Positions 54,101 to 62,263 are shown, numbered from the stretch's first letter. The stretch: 64,000 nt of DNA from Paenibacillus rhizovicinus (GCF_010365285.1 NZ_CP048288.1:1-64000); one strand, 5' to 3'. The notes: a model not told the origin generated them from the letters alone. Numbers and translations are program-made.

Positions 54101-55109
54101 AATATCGCCCCTTCATAACACCTTTGCCGCCGAACTCTTGATGGAAGTCAACCGGGTTGGCGTAAGCTGTCTGCAGTACCCGGAAATAGTCCACATGATT
54201 TTGAGGGCGGGCAATGGTCTGGCCAGTCTTCTTGCCGAACCGGTCCAGTGTCTCCAAGTCGAAGTTCTCCCCGTTGTAGGAGAAGAATGTCTGATCGGCG
54301 TGGCCTTGAACGAAGGTACGGTATTTACGCATCTGGTTGGCGACGGAATGCTTGTCACTCAGGCCGACAAGGTTGTTATAGCCGGACTGGATATGATCCC
54401 GATACATGTCGAAATTGAGAATGAATTTCTGATAACTGTACCGACCATTCATATCCTCAAGGCTCTTGATGATCGTATTATGCGAAAGCGTAGACTCGTT
54501 TAGGTTCGCTGCCTGCAGACCGGCTCCCGAGAGTGTCGAGTAGCGCATAAGGTTAACGATGGATCGGCGCTCAGCGTCGCTCATGTTGTTGAAAGCGAAT
54601 TTGTCCATTTTGATCCGGCGGATCAGAGAATCCAGATAGAGCTGGCTTTCTTTGTCCGGCTTGACTAGGAGGCTCAATTGCCGCCGGTTGTCGGCTTTGA
54701 AAAGTCCATCTTTGGTCTTTTGGAAACCCTGAATCGCAATCTCTGGAACGTGCAGGCCTTTTCCTGATGCTTCATCCCCGAGAGACTCGATATCGAAGGC
54801 GTAAAATACGTTGCTCTGCCCGCTCATGAACTTCTGGAATGCCTCAACCTGCTTTTGTCCCAGCTGCTGATGTGGGCTGCTGAAGTTCTTCAAAATAACA
54901 CTACCGCTCGACTTGATCGTTTTCTGATCCAAGATCGGAGTGTCGTTGATGGCACTTAGTACCCGACTGACCCGATCCTCTCGAGTCGGGTCGTTATCGT
55001 ATGATGCCTTTCGGGTTGCATGGAATGACGATAGCAGCGACCATTGCTGTGAAGCAGGGGTGGCCATCGGAATCCCTGTATTGTCAAAACCGTTTATTTT
55101 GTCATTCAT
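48186..55109 (-). CDS. giant DEDDh exonuclease-RNA polymerase protein, probably virion-packaged (2307 aa)
   Basis: Residues about 100-375 are a DnaQ-like DEDDh exonuclease: D106-I-E108, N-G-E-N-F-D284 and H359-x4-D364. About 1348-1441 look like an RNAP beta barrel: V-R-P-G-D-V-I-G-R-K, K1401 in G-E-K-G, K1420 in G-D-K-G, then N-P-A-K-R1433-x3-G-x3-E1441, matching beta's SRMNIGQILE. About 1840-1895 are the beta'/RdRp barrel: R1841-Y-P-S-K-H, then D1879-A-D-G-D1883. Downstream are I-G-T-I-S-N and G-I-D-A-A-K-D-G, as in cell RdRps and YonO. A Gly-zipper membrane-like segment sits near 2195-2213, with a poly-Pro tail. The order suits a single-chain two-barrel RNAP. The gene lies between the tape-measure-position gene and the hub, so packaging is likely but unproven. 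Confidence 0.85.
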   Translation of the reverse strand: MNDKINGFDNTGIPMATPASQQWSLLSSFHATRKASYDNDPTREDRVSRVLSAINDTPILDQKTIKSSGSVILKNFSSPHQQLGQKQVEAFQKFMSGQSNVFYAFDIESLGDEASGKGLHVPEIAIQGFQKTKDGLFKADNRRQLSLLVKPDKESQLYLDSLIRRIKMDKFAFNNMSDAERRSIVNLMRYSTLSGAGLQAANLNESTLSHNTIIKSLEDMNGRYSYQKFILNFDMYRDHIQSGYNNLVGLSDKHSVANQMRKYRTFVQGHADQTFFSYNGENFDLETLDRFGKKTGQTIARPQNHVDYFRVLQTAYANPVDFHQEFGGKGVMKGRYFQQGYLSMHEVRRTLGIDGDDAHAAIADVDERGLGGVINKTLPKVHNKINAAKNRGAMEGMNIRPSEFTWNKKEVLKKGDKLFASNGYAAYGDDNLDFQARLEDGKMAMHDVSWNRTVINARTLYTVNGVRELTDDKGVINGHVLELFDSDNDRYSYVTRQGPNSMHQIAQFVQSRFHNVNGMSKDEQAEIRRIRETDLARRRYERMSSLSGAGGESRTAGFDAAKRMYENTEHYEKRLGAKQKNIAAKAQALALAEYSSMGSTDPNVLNSLYSKYEAQIRAEVEPYRSNDSYRSMLDFNSKPVGFANGQLQWGHNIDEEKLFYRMAPRLRSERPVFQEAIRTIEQQIPILDSMTSSERAAARQQRDIAWRLYTQGVSRDDAAGRHVGAREMASWENRGFRLNVDGDERFFSMQSVQQTERAIRRYIQQDDSNNPLTQQHRMTQFINGLHENGLIGSELQKRYGIIAQSNGQINDTVVRIAMDLHSKNIPLESPETTSLEARDMSRITGARNQSIVGEAIRKTLSYQGQAFTMGGKVNLHADAEMFFESLETNHLSGLKANNRGAVESVLQSLNNSGRNIMYDLSVNQDINSPMAKITVYKPQYSTSVREALLEGKTHPRAVEILIPLINQDGMQVLNKQRMIAHTVAVWEKEQDGKGSAVRKSTAEIIGMRYAHGMDGILSALDEDDYEKASYRSNRTLRDSISNLAGGQRDIYNFNDTYDWSGNKSDFMKQSHINVMPAMLHSMLESKELSEGDLNDSAFYYDSKDRSRKVKQLLTIDDVNMSKQFQIRMGMSDWNNRVRWDGGTPNLYVSSVKDGRVQQGSMSTMDMRDMTLYGHYTNMGRPNAIQSQNMYMISDEVAGRLSKIDAYANFNPMVETEINAAYRSEQEGKGRPTRTGVNLKVAYITNEELHKRVTDLQNTEQGRGLLRSEGILVNRGGKEVVDPRRIPTVYEQQAVIAKELMDSMSVTDQDFYDKGNGTFQWHKDFASNGAAARGSDFVVGGQGLEGAAVRPGDVIGRKWVDGAWEDVRHDNRYAGKLVGTGSQVFGVEWSEKPFKLSFAGEKGTDAITPSLRFIEAITGDKGISAMISPNPAKRADFGMMMEGYAKTIIDHVMNQDRKKRDQLLEQIDFGRIGLEFKNGSFMDVSRQAPIDIEDFHKIANQVGAKLQTNTGLFTGILETRMMHNRQYYKSVDGTGRSVIGNANDGSKVYANGLDGTSIGHREMRYLRRSGATQTYEHIWNVMEKQNRFEQSDVKNLAHTIKALVDPDAPEMQPYKDRILQGHEFAFMPEVELDQNTVKHTIMDRQAVAHNLGIDQRDLGHGFWLGLPEEVDININGKNSPAVKTNKIFVPFMQLQGDGQSDLVHLNKLQRQIANINDSIKKYGEAKSKTGRDSALKHMRDIQRNVNSYVNQLGTDTLTSKGMAGERALKAQMPSSGTGTLKLLGPEASAMLGEEMTFISTQQAKDMGIYEHIIGQQHVGTAAESDILSDWNRQQNKNVLTIRYPSKHESAVQFTRIAIDPKLKTGNVLTTAFTGDQLEGDADGDQLHMVYVDEDNVQKEWAALKDKRAAEFMGGYSSWGDYLTQEGNKKLSTSGRNYDLREAVKSYSGQDTTVIRPMEPNLPNEMANKIGKTQIGTISNLNSAIQDFAEHTYGTGSNEYKFLSKFGSTLEQKGIDAAKDGVVITEDMKSPVSEFRSAFLASDWNKVRRIDQESYGGMWSREHGLDEAIGLLDKPRNLNGNLANSGFRVGTSSGINVENEGLRRVHDTIFGNLEEGDRVSSNEFTRMFGRMKRGVGAAPEPDIDPTIPNVEPELDPTNVMGSEARGKRAGAIPEMMHDLTGGWIPENIFNGPNGSRNKKIALLGGLALGGVMGYNILSNDTGPVPPPPPPQAAPVPQSPLPPIGGPSSGAHVSISARGQGNQQQGLSSLVQEGMRRSGYQGQSNMTVNYSDNTNNLSRLWYRDKVEQHM

Positions 55110-55120
55110 ATCCCCACATC

Positions 55121-58100
55121 CTAAACAATGGAATCCATATTGTACTTCAGGTACGAGTCGATCTCACGGCTCCGGTCTTCTTGATAGTCCATATTGATTC
55201 GGGATCCACCGTCACTGGCCGGAGTCACGGTCACTTGCACGTCCCATAGACCCTGACCATTCAGAACTTCTCGGATGTTGCGCTGCATGTCCCTGTATCC
55301 TCTAAAGTTGCTTTTGCCCGGACCGTTTCCACCTTCGTACATGTCCGGCAGCATGGCAGCCGACTGGACATCATCATCCCAGAAGTTGTAGTCGCTCAAA
55401 TCGATGCCTGCATCTTGAACAGCTTTTACCTGGTAATCTTCCAGGTTTACGTCCGGCTGCCAGCCGACCCAATTCTCATCAGGCAAGAACTTATCCTTGA
55501 AGTATTCTTCCAGTGGAACTTGATCCTCCAGCTCGTAACCCCAAAGGGCTTTGAGGACCCGTCCTTCGTTGTCCGGAACCAGATCCAAAATCCGCTGCTG
55601 ATCTTGAAGTCTGGCTTCTGCGAACTCATTGAAGAACCATTTATCCTTATATGGCATGGACCGCATGACCTTCATCCGGTCTTCGTAAGGATCGACGGCG
55701 TAGAGAGTCGTTTCAGCCTGTTCCTTATAGTTCAGTGCTTGAAGCACGGCATTAGGCAGGTACATCTCGTCCCTATCTTCCGTGATTAAGTTGAGCTGTG
55801 CATTGATCTCAGCTTTTCGATCTTCCCATCCTGCAGGTTGGTTCAAGTAAAGGTTTCGTTTCTCGTCCTGCAGCTCTTGCCGCTTGGCCTTGTTCATTTC
55901 TTTTTTCATGTCCCGGTCGTTAGCGATCGCCTCAACATCAATTCCCTGCTGATGCAGCTCCTCCTTCGCCCTTTCGTACAGGCCGGAGAATTTCATATAT
56001 TTCAGAACATCGAAATACTCGTTGATGTCTTGCTCTTTACGGCGTCGTTCTGGAATCCAGGTTTCACCGGTCTGTGCCTCATGAGCTGATCGCCAAATAC
56101 TGCCGGCAGCGAAAGCGGCCGATGTGGCTCCCATGATCTTGAGATGCCGGAACCCGCTTTTTCCTCGTCCAAACATAAAAATGGCTGGAAGAGCTGAAAA
56201 CATGAGTCCCGCTCCAGCGGCGAACAACACATTACCACGGATACCGGATTGATAGGCTGGGACAACGTAGTCATCAACCATGAAGTTGTCCCACGTCGCC
56301 CAGTCCTTTCCATAGATGTGATCCCGCTCGTATTCTTCCAAAGCTGTTCGGACCGGGAGGAACTTGGAGTTGAGAAAGGTATCGGCGTGCGCCATGGTTT
56401 CCCACCGGCGTCCTTGCGCAATCTCGCCTTTTGTGAATCGGGCATGGACGCCTGCAGCCGTGAAATCCGTCTCATTCTCTCTCATCTGCCCGTTTCGAAT
56501 AATCGTTTGGTTAACATTTTCAAGCCCTTTGAAGACGACAGCTCGCATCGTATTATATGAATCGTCGGAGCTGCGTCTGGATGGATCAGCGCTGATCCCG
56601 ATCGTCACCTTGTCGCCAACCTTAAAGTAAGATTGGAGAACACCCTCAGCTTTGGCTTGATATTTCATGCCGGCAAGTCGAATCGGCGTATCCGGCATCT
56701 CCTCGGTAAGGAAGGTGTAATCATCAAGGAACTTAGACACCGTGACCTTTTGCTTCTCAATATCGTTGTCCTTGAACCGGTAATCCGTAAATTCATATTT
56801 CGCTTTTCGCTTGGATACCTGGTCCTTTATGATTGCAGCTTGTCGGCGCAGCTCTGTGTCCTTGTTGTTGTCCTCGACATAATCCTTCCAGTAGCGATAC
56901 TCGTCGCTCCACGGCGCCACGTCAGCCAGGATCTTGAACTTATCGAAAGCGCCATAGTTCCCTGTCTCATCCGGATGAAGTTGGTTTACTCGCTCATAGG
57001 CTTCGCCTGGGAGTCTGTACTCACCATGTGCAATCTTCTGGTACGGATCACCCGTCTGGAAGTTGATGAAATACCCGCCACCGGGCATCCAGTCTGGCAT
57101 CGTATTTCGGATCGGATTAAACGTATCGAGCTGGCCACTGTCTCTTCTGATAAAACGACGCATAATCTCGGATACATCGCCGCCAGCGCCGCCCAGGTTT
57201 GATTCCCAAAACGCATTGGAAATGTTGGTGGCCGCATCGGCTTTTTGAATGATCATCTTATTCTTGTAAGGATCTCCGCCAATCAGCTCTTCAGCTGCGT
57301 ATTTATAAATACCGAGCGGCTCTGTCCAGTTTTCAAAGGCTTCTTGACTCTGCCATTCGAGGCTCGTCGGGTCTTGCAGGTTCCGCAGTTTACGGTTGAC
57401 GACTTCCTGGCGATATACAAAATCTTGATCAAACATAGCCCGTGGCTTGGTGTCTACCGTTGGAACGGGCTCCGCAGCCATGGCGAACATTTTGTTGATT
57501 GGCATGTTTTGTTTGGCCACATTCGAAGGCACGTAGATGGTGCTACTCGTCGCCGCATCTTGCATGACATAGGCGCCGGTAGCCGATCCGTTATTATCCA
57601 GCTCATTGCTGATGAAGTACCTTGTCGGGTAGCTGCCGGCTTTAGATTCAGCGAGGCGGGCCTTGCCATCCTCAATGTTTGCCATGGCCTGACTGCTCAC
57701 AGTCTGCTGCGGCCGACTGCTGTCGAAATAGGCACCGTATTGGTCCGGGGTCGCTTGAACGACATGCTCCATTCGACCACCCGGCGACACCTTGGTTAAG
57801 ATCGGATCTGCCGGCCGTTCGGCCAATTGATCAGCCTGCTCCTGCACCAACACTGGATCACTCCAGTATTCAGTGTGCATCTGTCTAACTGGCTTCACGA
57901 CTTGGCCAAGCGCAGCGTTTCCGAGATCCCCAAAGACCATTGTGTTTGGGTTGAATAGCGATCCGGTAAGCATGTACGGCCGATCGTAATAGTGCTTGTT
58001 TTCCCACCAATATTTGTCCTCTTCGGAGTTGAACAAGTTGCGGGCAACGCCCAGCGGGTTCTCTAGTGTCGGGAACGCCGAGTGCTCCCAGCGCTCTTGC

Positions 58101-61057
58101 ATCGTAGAGGTCACGCTTGTGTACTCCCAGTCACTCATCGCAAGACGGTACGAGTTTGGTCTGAACTCAGTGATCCGCTCGCCCCGGTAAGCGCCCTTGG
58201 AGCCGAACAACCACCAGCGGCCTTTACGCACTTCGTCAGATCCGTTTTGGTAGTAATCGTACATTTCCTCTTGCGAATAGGCGTCTCGTTCATCTACCGG
58301 AGACCCGCCAGTTGCGATAAAGCCGGCAAGTCGGGTTGCGCTGGCTCGGCCAAACCCTGGAAGATATACTTCCGGACCGCCGCTGAAATGCTCTGCTCCT
58401 GGGTGGAGCATCATGCGTCGCTTGAGCACCTCGGTCTGACCAGTTGCATCACGGGCCGCCGCCTTGTTGAGCTCGGTTGTTGCCTTATATATTTCCCAGC
58501 GGTCTGAGATGCTCTGACCAGTTAACTGCTCGGACTTATCATCGATATAATCCGCATAGGTCGGGATCGCTACGACCGGCAGGAACCGCTTCAGCAGCAG
58601 TGAAGACCACATTTGCAGCCTATTCCCCATTGAAGCATCGGACAATCCCAGCCCTACGCTGCCAAGCGCATCTTGCAGACGGTATGGAATATAGGACATG
58701 TAAGCCGAGAACGTCGTATAATCTTCCATGTTGCGTCGCCCTGTTCTCGGGTCCCATTGTTTTGCGAAGTCCTTGATGCCGCTCCATGAGGAGAATTGAT
58801 TCATAAAACCATTTTCGAATGACATGTTAACGGCCAGGTAATCGTCACCGAACTCATTCACCGGCCGGCTGCCGGAGAACCGCTCCCACATTGGATTCGT
58901 CTTCTTGGTCATCCCAATGACGTGGGATCTAAATGCGGTGTCTCCTGTAAACAGGTTATTGACCCGCTCTAGTGCATCGTCGGTTGCCGAGTAGATCGTT
59001 CGACCTTCTCGAAGGAACTCATAATGCGCATAGAGGTCATTGGCTTCACGCATGTCTTTTCCACGGATGTCTCCACTTTTCTCGAGAGATCTCATAAGAT
59101 CACGGAAACCTTGCTTCGGCCCGGACTTCACTTCCATCATCTGACGGATGAGTTCCAAACTGACCTGCTGATTGATCTGATCCATACCGGTTTGAACCCT
59201 GGTATATTCGCCTGCCAGAAGGTTCGCCTCGCCGATCGGATTGATCCGGCCAAGCACGCCCTCTCGGTTCTGATCGAATTGCCGCCAGAGGTTCCGTATG
59301 CCTTCATTCGCACCTTTGGCCGCCGAATTGGATGATGAGAACGCACCGTTCCCTTGTGGAACTTTCATCTTCGGATTACCCAGGTACTCGAAGAGCTTGA
59401 GCATGTCATCGTCTCGGTTGAAGTTGATGTTGTTATCCTTGACGAATTTTTGGATATGCTGCGGCATATGGCTCTGGATCTGATTGAGCACACGAGGCGA
59501 AAAGCCGGATGTGTATTTCTCGAAATAACCACGGGCCTTGAAGAAGCCTTTGTAATCGACACCCTCTCGCACAGCCTTATCAATCATGTTCCGCTCCCAC
59601 TCCGGGTTGAAGAACTTGCCGGCGACACTGAACCATGCCTGCGCAGTGGTATCTTTGTTCTGATCGCCAAGGTCGAAGATCCGCTTAAACAGGTTTCGAT
59701 CTTTTCCTTCACTGCCCATGCCCGCTGTAGCACGAACCATCCGTGCCTGCGTGCCGAATTGTGATGAGGTCAGTCGGACCTTACGCTTCTTGTTAAGAAT
59801 TTCAAGGGGCTCATCTGCAGCTCCATTGTCGAAGAGGTTGTAGAAGCGGCCATTGAAATACATAGCTTCTTCCTTGAGCGTCTCATTGTTAGCCAGCCCC
59901 CTTTGCGCATTGAGGATTGGCTGGATGCCGCCTCGGTTAAACATCCGGAAAGGAGTATCTCGTCTAGCCTTCCTCGCATTCAGCACATCCCGCACATGGC
60001 CAATCCCGCCGAATATGGTCGGCGACCACCACTCCATCGTCCGTTCCTTAATGTCGTCAAAGGTTTTGTAGTCGAAGAAGTCATGTGCTTTGCCATCAGC
60101 ATTGATGCGGACATACAAATGCTCGTCGAATACGGCTTGTCCGAACTTCTGGTTGTTCGATCGGATACGCTCCAGGTTGATCTTCGTATCCGTGTCGATT
60201 TTCATGCGTCCGGAGCTGTTAAGCTCCAGGATATCATCGATTGTCGCTTGACGGTGGCCACGAATGGCCTCTTTAATGCCGCCTTGTTTGCGAGTGAGCT
60301 CATGCATTTCGCTCATGGCCAGGTCACGGAATTTACGCTGCATCCGATCAACACGAGCCTGCATCTGCTGTCCCTGCTGGTTGACGTTAAAGTTCCGGTG
60401 TGCTGCTCTTGCTTGGATTACCGCATCCTGAATGCTCTTATCCTCAATGCCTCCATGCTTTGCTAACGTCGCCCGGATCTCCCGGTCATGCGCATACTTC
60501 AATGAGAAATTGCCTTTGCTGATGTTACTGCGCTTGTGGAAGGCGGTGGTCACTTTATTAACGGTGTCTTCCGATAGTCCATGCTTACTACGCAAGTCAT
60601 CCATGATGGCATTGAACCGCATGCCTTCTTCGATATGCGAAGGAATCTCCCGGTCCACGAAGTTGTTCATTTGGCGGACGATCCGCTGCATATCGTATTC
60701 CCGATGAGTGCCCTGACGCATGGCTTCTGCCCGCTCCTGCACATTTGTACGGTAACGCTCACGGAACTCTCCATTTCGATGGACCACGTTCATCATGCCC
60801 CGGCCGTCCATCATGGCGACTTCCTCTGCAGCCTGCCGGGCAGCCTTGCCTTGCACCTCGATAAATTGTGCCATTCTGCGCATACCGCCCGTCCGGTGAG
60901 CAAGCGTCATAGCAATAGCACCAATTCCTACGCCAATTCCAACTTTGGCCAGCATCGGCATCTCCTGGCGTTCATCTTCAGATGCCAGGAATCGAGACAT
61001 CGGCCTAGTGTCTCGATCCAAGTATGCGGAAAACTGATTCTCTTGATCTTCTGGCAT
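55121..61057 (-). CDS. giant tail-lumen or tape-measure-position protein (1978 aa)
   Basis: No named family is certain. Residues about 33-53 are a Gly-rich hydrophobic segment (V-G-I-G-V-G-I-G-A-I-A), then 200 or more helical residues. The middle is mixed and rich in Trp, Tyr and Pro (K-H-Y-Y-D-R-P-Y-M-L-T-G). About 1430-1560 look like a staphylococcal-nuclease fold (P-I-R-L-A-G-M, Y-F-K-V-G-D-K-V-T, N-V-N-Q-T-I-I-R-N-G) without the catalytic Glu. Two hydrophobic segments lie near 1605-1650. The open frame starts at a GTG that lies inside the ribosome site; the ATG at 61057 follows GCGAGGTG by six bases. Its place after the chaperone-like genes is that of a tape measure. It may be ejected and partner the RNA polymerase. 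Confidence 0.75.
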   Translation of the reverse strand: MPEDQENQFSAYLDRDTRPMSRFLASEDERQEMPMLAKVGIGVGIGAIAMTLAHRTGGMRRMAQFIEVQGKAARQAAEEVAMMDGRGMMNVVHRNGEFRERYRTNVQERAEAMRQGTHREYDMQRIVRQMNNFVDREIPSHIEEGMRFNAIMDDLRSKHGLSEDTVNKVTTAFHKRSNISKGNFSLKYAHDREIRATLAKHGGIEDKSIQDAVIQARAAHRNFNVNQQGQQMQARVDRMQRKFRDLAMSEMHELTRKQGGIKEAIRGHRQATIDDILELNSSGRMKIDTDTKINLERIRSNNQKFGQAVFDEHLYVRINADGKAHDFFDYKTFDDIKERTMEWWSPTIFGGIGHVRDVLNARKARRDTPFRMFNRGGIQPILNAQRGLANNETLKEEAMYFNGRFYNLFDNGAADEPLEILNKKRKVRLTSSQFGTQARMVRATAGMGSEGKDRNLFKRIFDLGDQNKDTTAQAWFSVAGKFFNPEWERNMIDKAVREGVDYKGFFKARGYFEKYTSGFSPRVLNQIQSHMPQHIQKFVKDNNINFNRDDDMLKLFEYLGNPKMKVPQGNGAFSSSNSAAKGANEGIRNLWRQFDQNREGVLGRINPIGEANLLAGEYTRVQTGMDQINQQVSLELIRQMMEVKSGPKQGFRDLMRSLEKSGDIRGKDMREANDLYAHYEFLREGRTIYSATDDALERVNNLFTGDTAFRSHVIGMTKKTNPMWERFSGSRPVNEFGDDYLAVNMSFENGFMNQFSSWSGIKDFAKQWDPRTGRRNMEDYTTFSAYMSYIPYRLQDALGSVGLGLSDASMGNRLQMWSSLLLKRFLPVVAIPTYADYIDDKSEQLTGQSISDRWEIYKATTELNKAAARDATGQTEVLKRRMMLHPGAEHFSGGPEVYLPGFGRASATRLAGFIATGGSPVDERDAYSQEEMYDYYQNGSDEVRKGRWWLFGSKGAYRGERITEFRPNSYRLAMSDWEYTSVTSTMQERWEHSAFPTLENPLGVARNLFNSEEDKYWWENKHYYDRPYMLTGSLFNPNTMVFGDLGNAALGQVVKPVRQMHTEYWSDPVLVQEQADQLAERPADPILTKVSPGGRMEHVVQATPDQYGAYFDSSRPQQTVSSQAMANIEDGKARLAESKAGSYPTRYFISNELDNNGSATGAYVMQDAATSSTIYVPSNVAKQNMPINKMFAMAAEPVPTVDTKPRAMFDQDFVYRQEVVNRKLRNLQDPTSLEWQSQEAFENWTEPLGIYKYAAEELIGGDPYKNKMIIQKADAATNISNAFWESNLGGAGGDVSEIMRRFIRRDSGQLDTFNPIRNTMPDWMPGGGYFINFQTGDPYQKIAHGEYRLPGEAYERVNQLHPDETGNYGAFDKFKILADVAPWSDEYRYWKDYVEDNNKDTELRRQAAIIKDQVSKRKAKYEFTDYRFKDNDIEKQKVTVSKFLDDYTFLTEEMPDTPIRLAGMKYQAKAEGVLQSYFKVGDKVTIGISADPSRRSSDDSYNTMRAVVFKGLENVNQTIIRNGQMRENETDFTAAGVHARFTKGEIAQGRRWETMAHADTFLNSKFLPVRTALEEYERDHIYGKDWATWDNFMVDDYVVPAYQSGIRGNVLFAAGAGLMFSALPAIFMFGRGKSGFRHLKIMGATSAAFAAGSIWRSAHEAQTGETWIPERRRKEQDINEYFDVLKYMKFSGLYERAKEELHQQGIDVEAIANDRDMKKEMNKAKRQELQDEKRNLYLNQPAGWEDRKAEINAQLNLITEDRDEMYLPNAVLQALNYKEQAETTLYAVDPYEDRMKVMRSMPYKDKWFFNEFAEARLQDQQRILDLVPDNEGRVLKALWGYELEDQVPLEEYFKDKFLPDENWVGWQPDVNLEDYQVKAVQDAGIDLSDYNFWDDDVQSAAMLPDMYEGGNGPGKSNFRGYRDMQRNIREVLNGQGLWDVQVTVTPASDGGSRINMDYQEDRSREIDSYLKYNMDSIV

Positions 61058-61071
61058 CTGTTGCACCTCGC

Positions 61072-61215
61072 TTATGGCAATGGGCAGCCGGCTTTTTCAT
61101 ACCAGATCTGGAAGAAGATCTCCCAGGCATCTTGAATGCACCATCTGCCCTCTCCGTATTTTCGATTCACCCTGGGGTCCTTATAGATCAGCGATATCTG
61201 CTCATGTAACTGCAT
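61072..61215 (-). CDS. very small protein (47 aa)
   Basis: A 47-residue frame from the ATG at 61215, starting one base after the stop of the 48-residue gene. It is rich in Trp and aromatic residues (D-A-W-E-I-F-F-Q-I-W-Y-E-K) and has two cysteines. It has no ribosome site of its own, so it could be translated by coupling. It ends seven bases before the ribosome site of the 1978-residue gene. The function is unknown. Confidence 0.55.
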   Translation of the reverse strand: MQLHEQISLIYKDPRVNRKYGEGRWCIQDAWEIFFQIWYEKAGCPLP

Positions 61216-61216
61216 A

Positions 61217-61363
61217 TTAAACTTTGTCCGTCAAAACCCATAGTTCACCTTTTTCGTTTAGTTCTTTCATAAGTGGTTCAGCTTCTTGACGGGTATCAAA
61301 AACTTGCTCCTTACGTTTACCGCCAGTTAACCAAATTACCTTAACTTTTTTCGACAAGACCAT
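61217..61363 (-). CDS. very small protein (48 aa)
   Basis: A 48-residue frame from the ATG at 61363 (M-V-L-S-K-K-V-K-V-I-W). GAGGTG sits directly before the ATG, too close; a TTG nine bases on may be the real start. The pattern is strand, charged linker, helix (Q-E-A-E-P-L-M-K-E-L), strand, which is a credible small fold. It lies between a chaperone-like gene and the 47-residue ORF. The function is unknown. Confidence 0.6.
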   Translation of the reverse strand: MVLSKKVKVIWLTGGKRKEQVFDTRQEAEPLMKELNEKGELWVLTDKV

Positions 61364-61383
61364 CACCTCATATCCTTCGTTAT

Positions 61384-62205
61384 TCAATCAAATTCCCCTT
61401 TCAGCTGCTCTTCGGATGTGAACCACGACAGCTCAGGGAACATGTCGCCTGCGGGATTATTCTCTCTGGCCGGGTCAATCTGCTGCCCGCCTTGCGGGTG
61501 ACTGGCCATGGATTGCGTTAGCATGCGCATGGTTTCTTCCTCGGAGAGCTGGCTGCGCTGCGGTCCATTTCCCCGTTCTACTGGCCGACGTGGTGCGGGA
61601 GGTTCCTCCGGACGTGCCAGCGGCGAGTTCATTGCTCGCTCTTGTGGCGACATCATCGGCTGCTTTTGTGGCTGTGGCTGTTGTGGCGGCTGCTGCCCTT
61701 TTTGCTGAGCCAAAATAGCTTGTGCCTGCTGGTCAATTGGAATGATAGGGATCCCTCTTAACACCTGCAGCACATACTCGGCTCTGGCCGCATGCCACAT
61801 CGTTTTTGGAACAGTCCAATTTCCGATGTCCTCGATCTTGTATTCTGGGAAGGCTTCTTTGATGAGGCAATCTACTTGATTGTCGAATACCATCATCTCT
61901 TCTCGGAACTCATTTAGGATCTGCTGCGCCTGACCCATATGTAGACCCGATGCATCCAGGATCAAGTCGCATAGTGTTTCTGCGAAGCCGGCCCTGCCAT
62001 GTCCGAAATCAAAGTCAGCTGGCTCGAGCATGGCTGCTGCACAGATCGCTTCCTGAAAGTCTCCGATCGGCAAATCCTGAATAATAACCTGGCGATACTC
62101 TTCCCGGCCCAGCGGGCGAAAATAGAACTCGAACTCCAGCACAGGAACTTTATAGACGTCGTCATATTTATTCTTCCATTTTTGAATCTGCCGACTAGTA
62201 GCCAT
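61384..62205 (-). CDS. putative tail assembly chaperone, long form (273 aa)
   Basis: Residues about 1-95 are related to the upstream 164-residue protein: W-K-N-K-Y-D-D-V-Y, F-x-F-R-P-L-G-R-E-E-Y, then a segment ending L-I-L-D-A-S-G-L. After about residue 175 comes a Gln/Pro-rich low-complexity tail (Q-P-Q-P-Q-K-Q-P-M-M) and an acidic end. Two such proteins directly before a tape-measure-position gene are the usual place for tail assembly chaperones, which normally come from one frameshifted gene. Here they seem to be two separate paralogs. The ATG follows GAGGTG. Role inferred from position and relation. Confidence 0.5.
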   Translation of the reverse strand: MATSRQIQKWKNKYDDVYKVPVLEFEFYFRPLGREEYRQVIIQDLPIGDFQEAICAAAMLEPADFDFGHGRAGFAETLCDLILDASGLHMGQAQQILNEFREEMMVFDNQVDCLIKEAFPEYKIEDIGNWTVPKTMWHAARAEYVLQVLRGIPIIPIDQQAQAILAQQKGQQPPQQPQPQKQPMMSPQERAMNSPLARPEEPPAPRRPVERGNGPQRSQLSEEETMRMLTQSMASHPQGGQQIDPARENNPAGDMFPELSWFTSEEQLKGEFD

Positions 62206-62231
62206 GGATACACCTCTTTACATAGACAACA

Positions 62232-62252
62232 AGCAGGACGTAATGCCCTGCT
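62232..62252 (-). terminator. hairpin between the two chaperone-like genes
   Basis: On the minus strand AGCAGG pairs with CCTGCT around a nine-base loop that contains GCATTAC. TGTTGTCT follows. It is a short stem with a weak T-rich tail, so a weak terminator or attenuating structure that could lower expression of the long chaperone relative to the short one. Confidence 0.4.
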
Positions 62253-62263
62253 CGCTGTGGTTC

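Noticed and set aside
48186-55109. Simple tape-measure protein for the 2307-residue product
   Set aside because: Complete exonuclease and RNA polymerase motifs outweigh position alone; a combined role in the tail lumen remains possible.
56380-56770. Active thermonuclease domain
   Set aside because: The catalytic Glu expected after the R-L-x-G strand is missing and the second Arg is misplaced, so only the fold is proposed.
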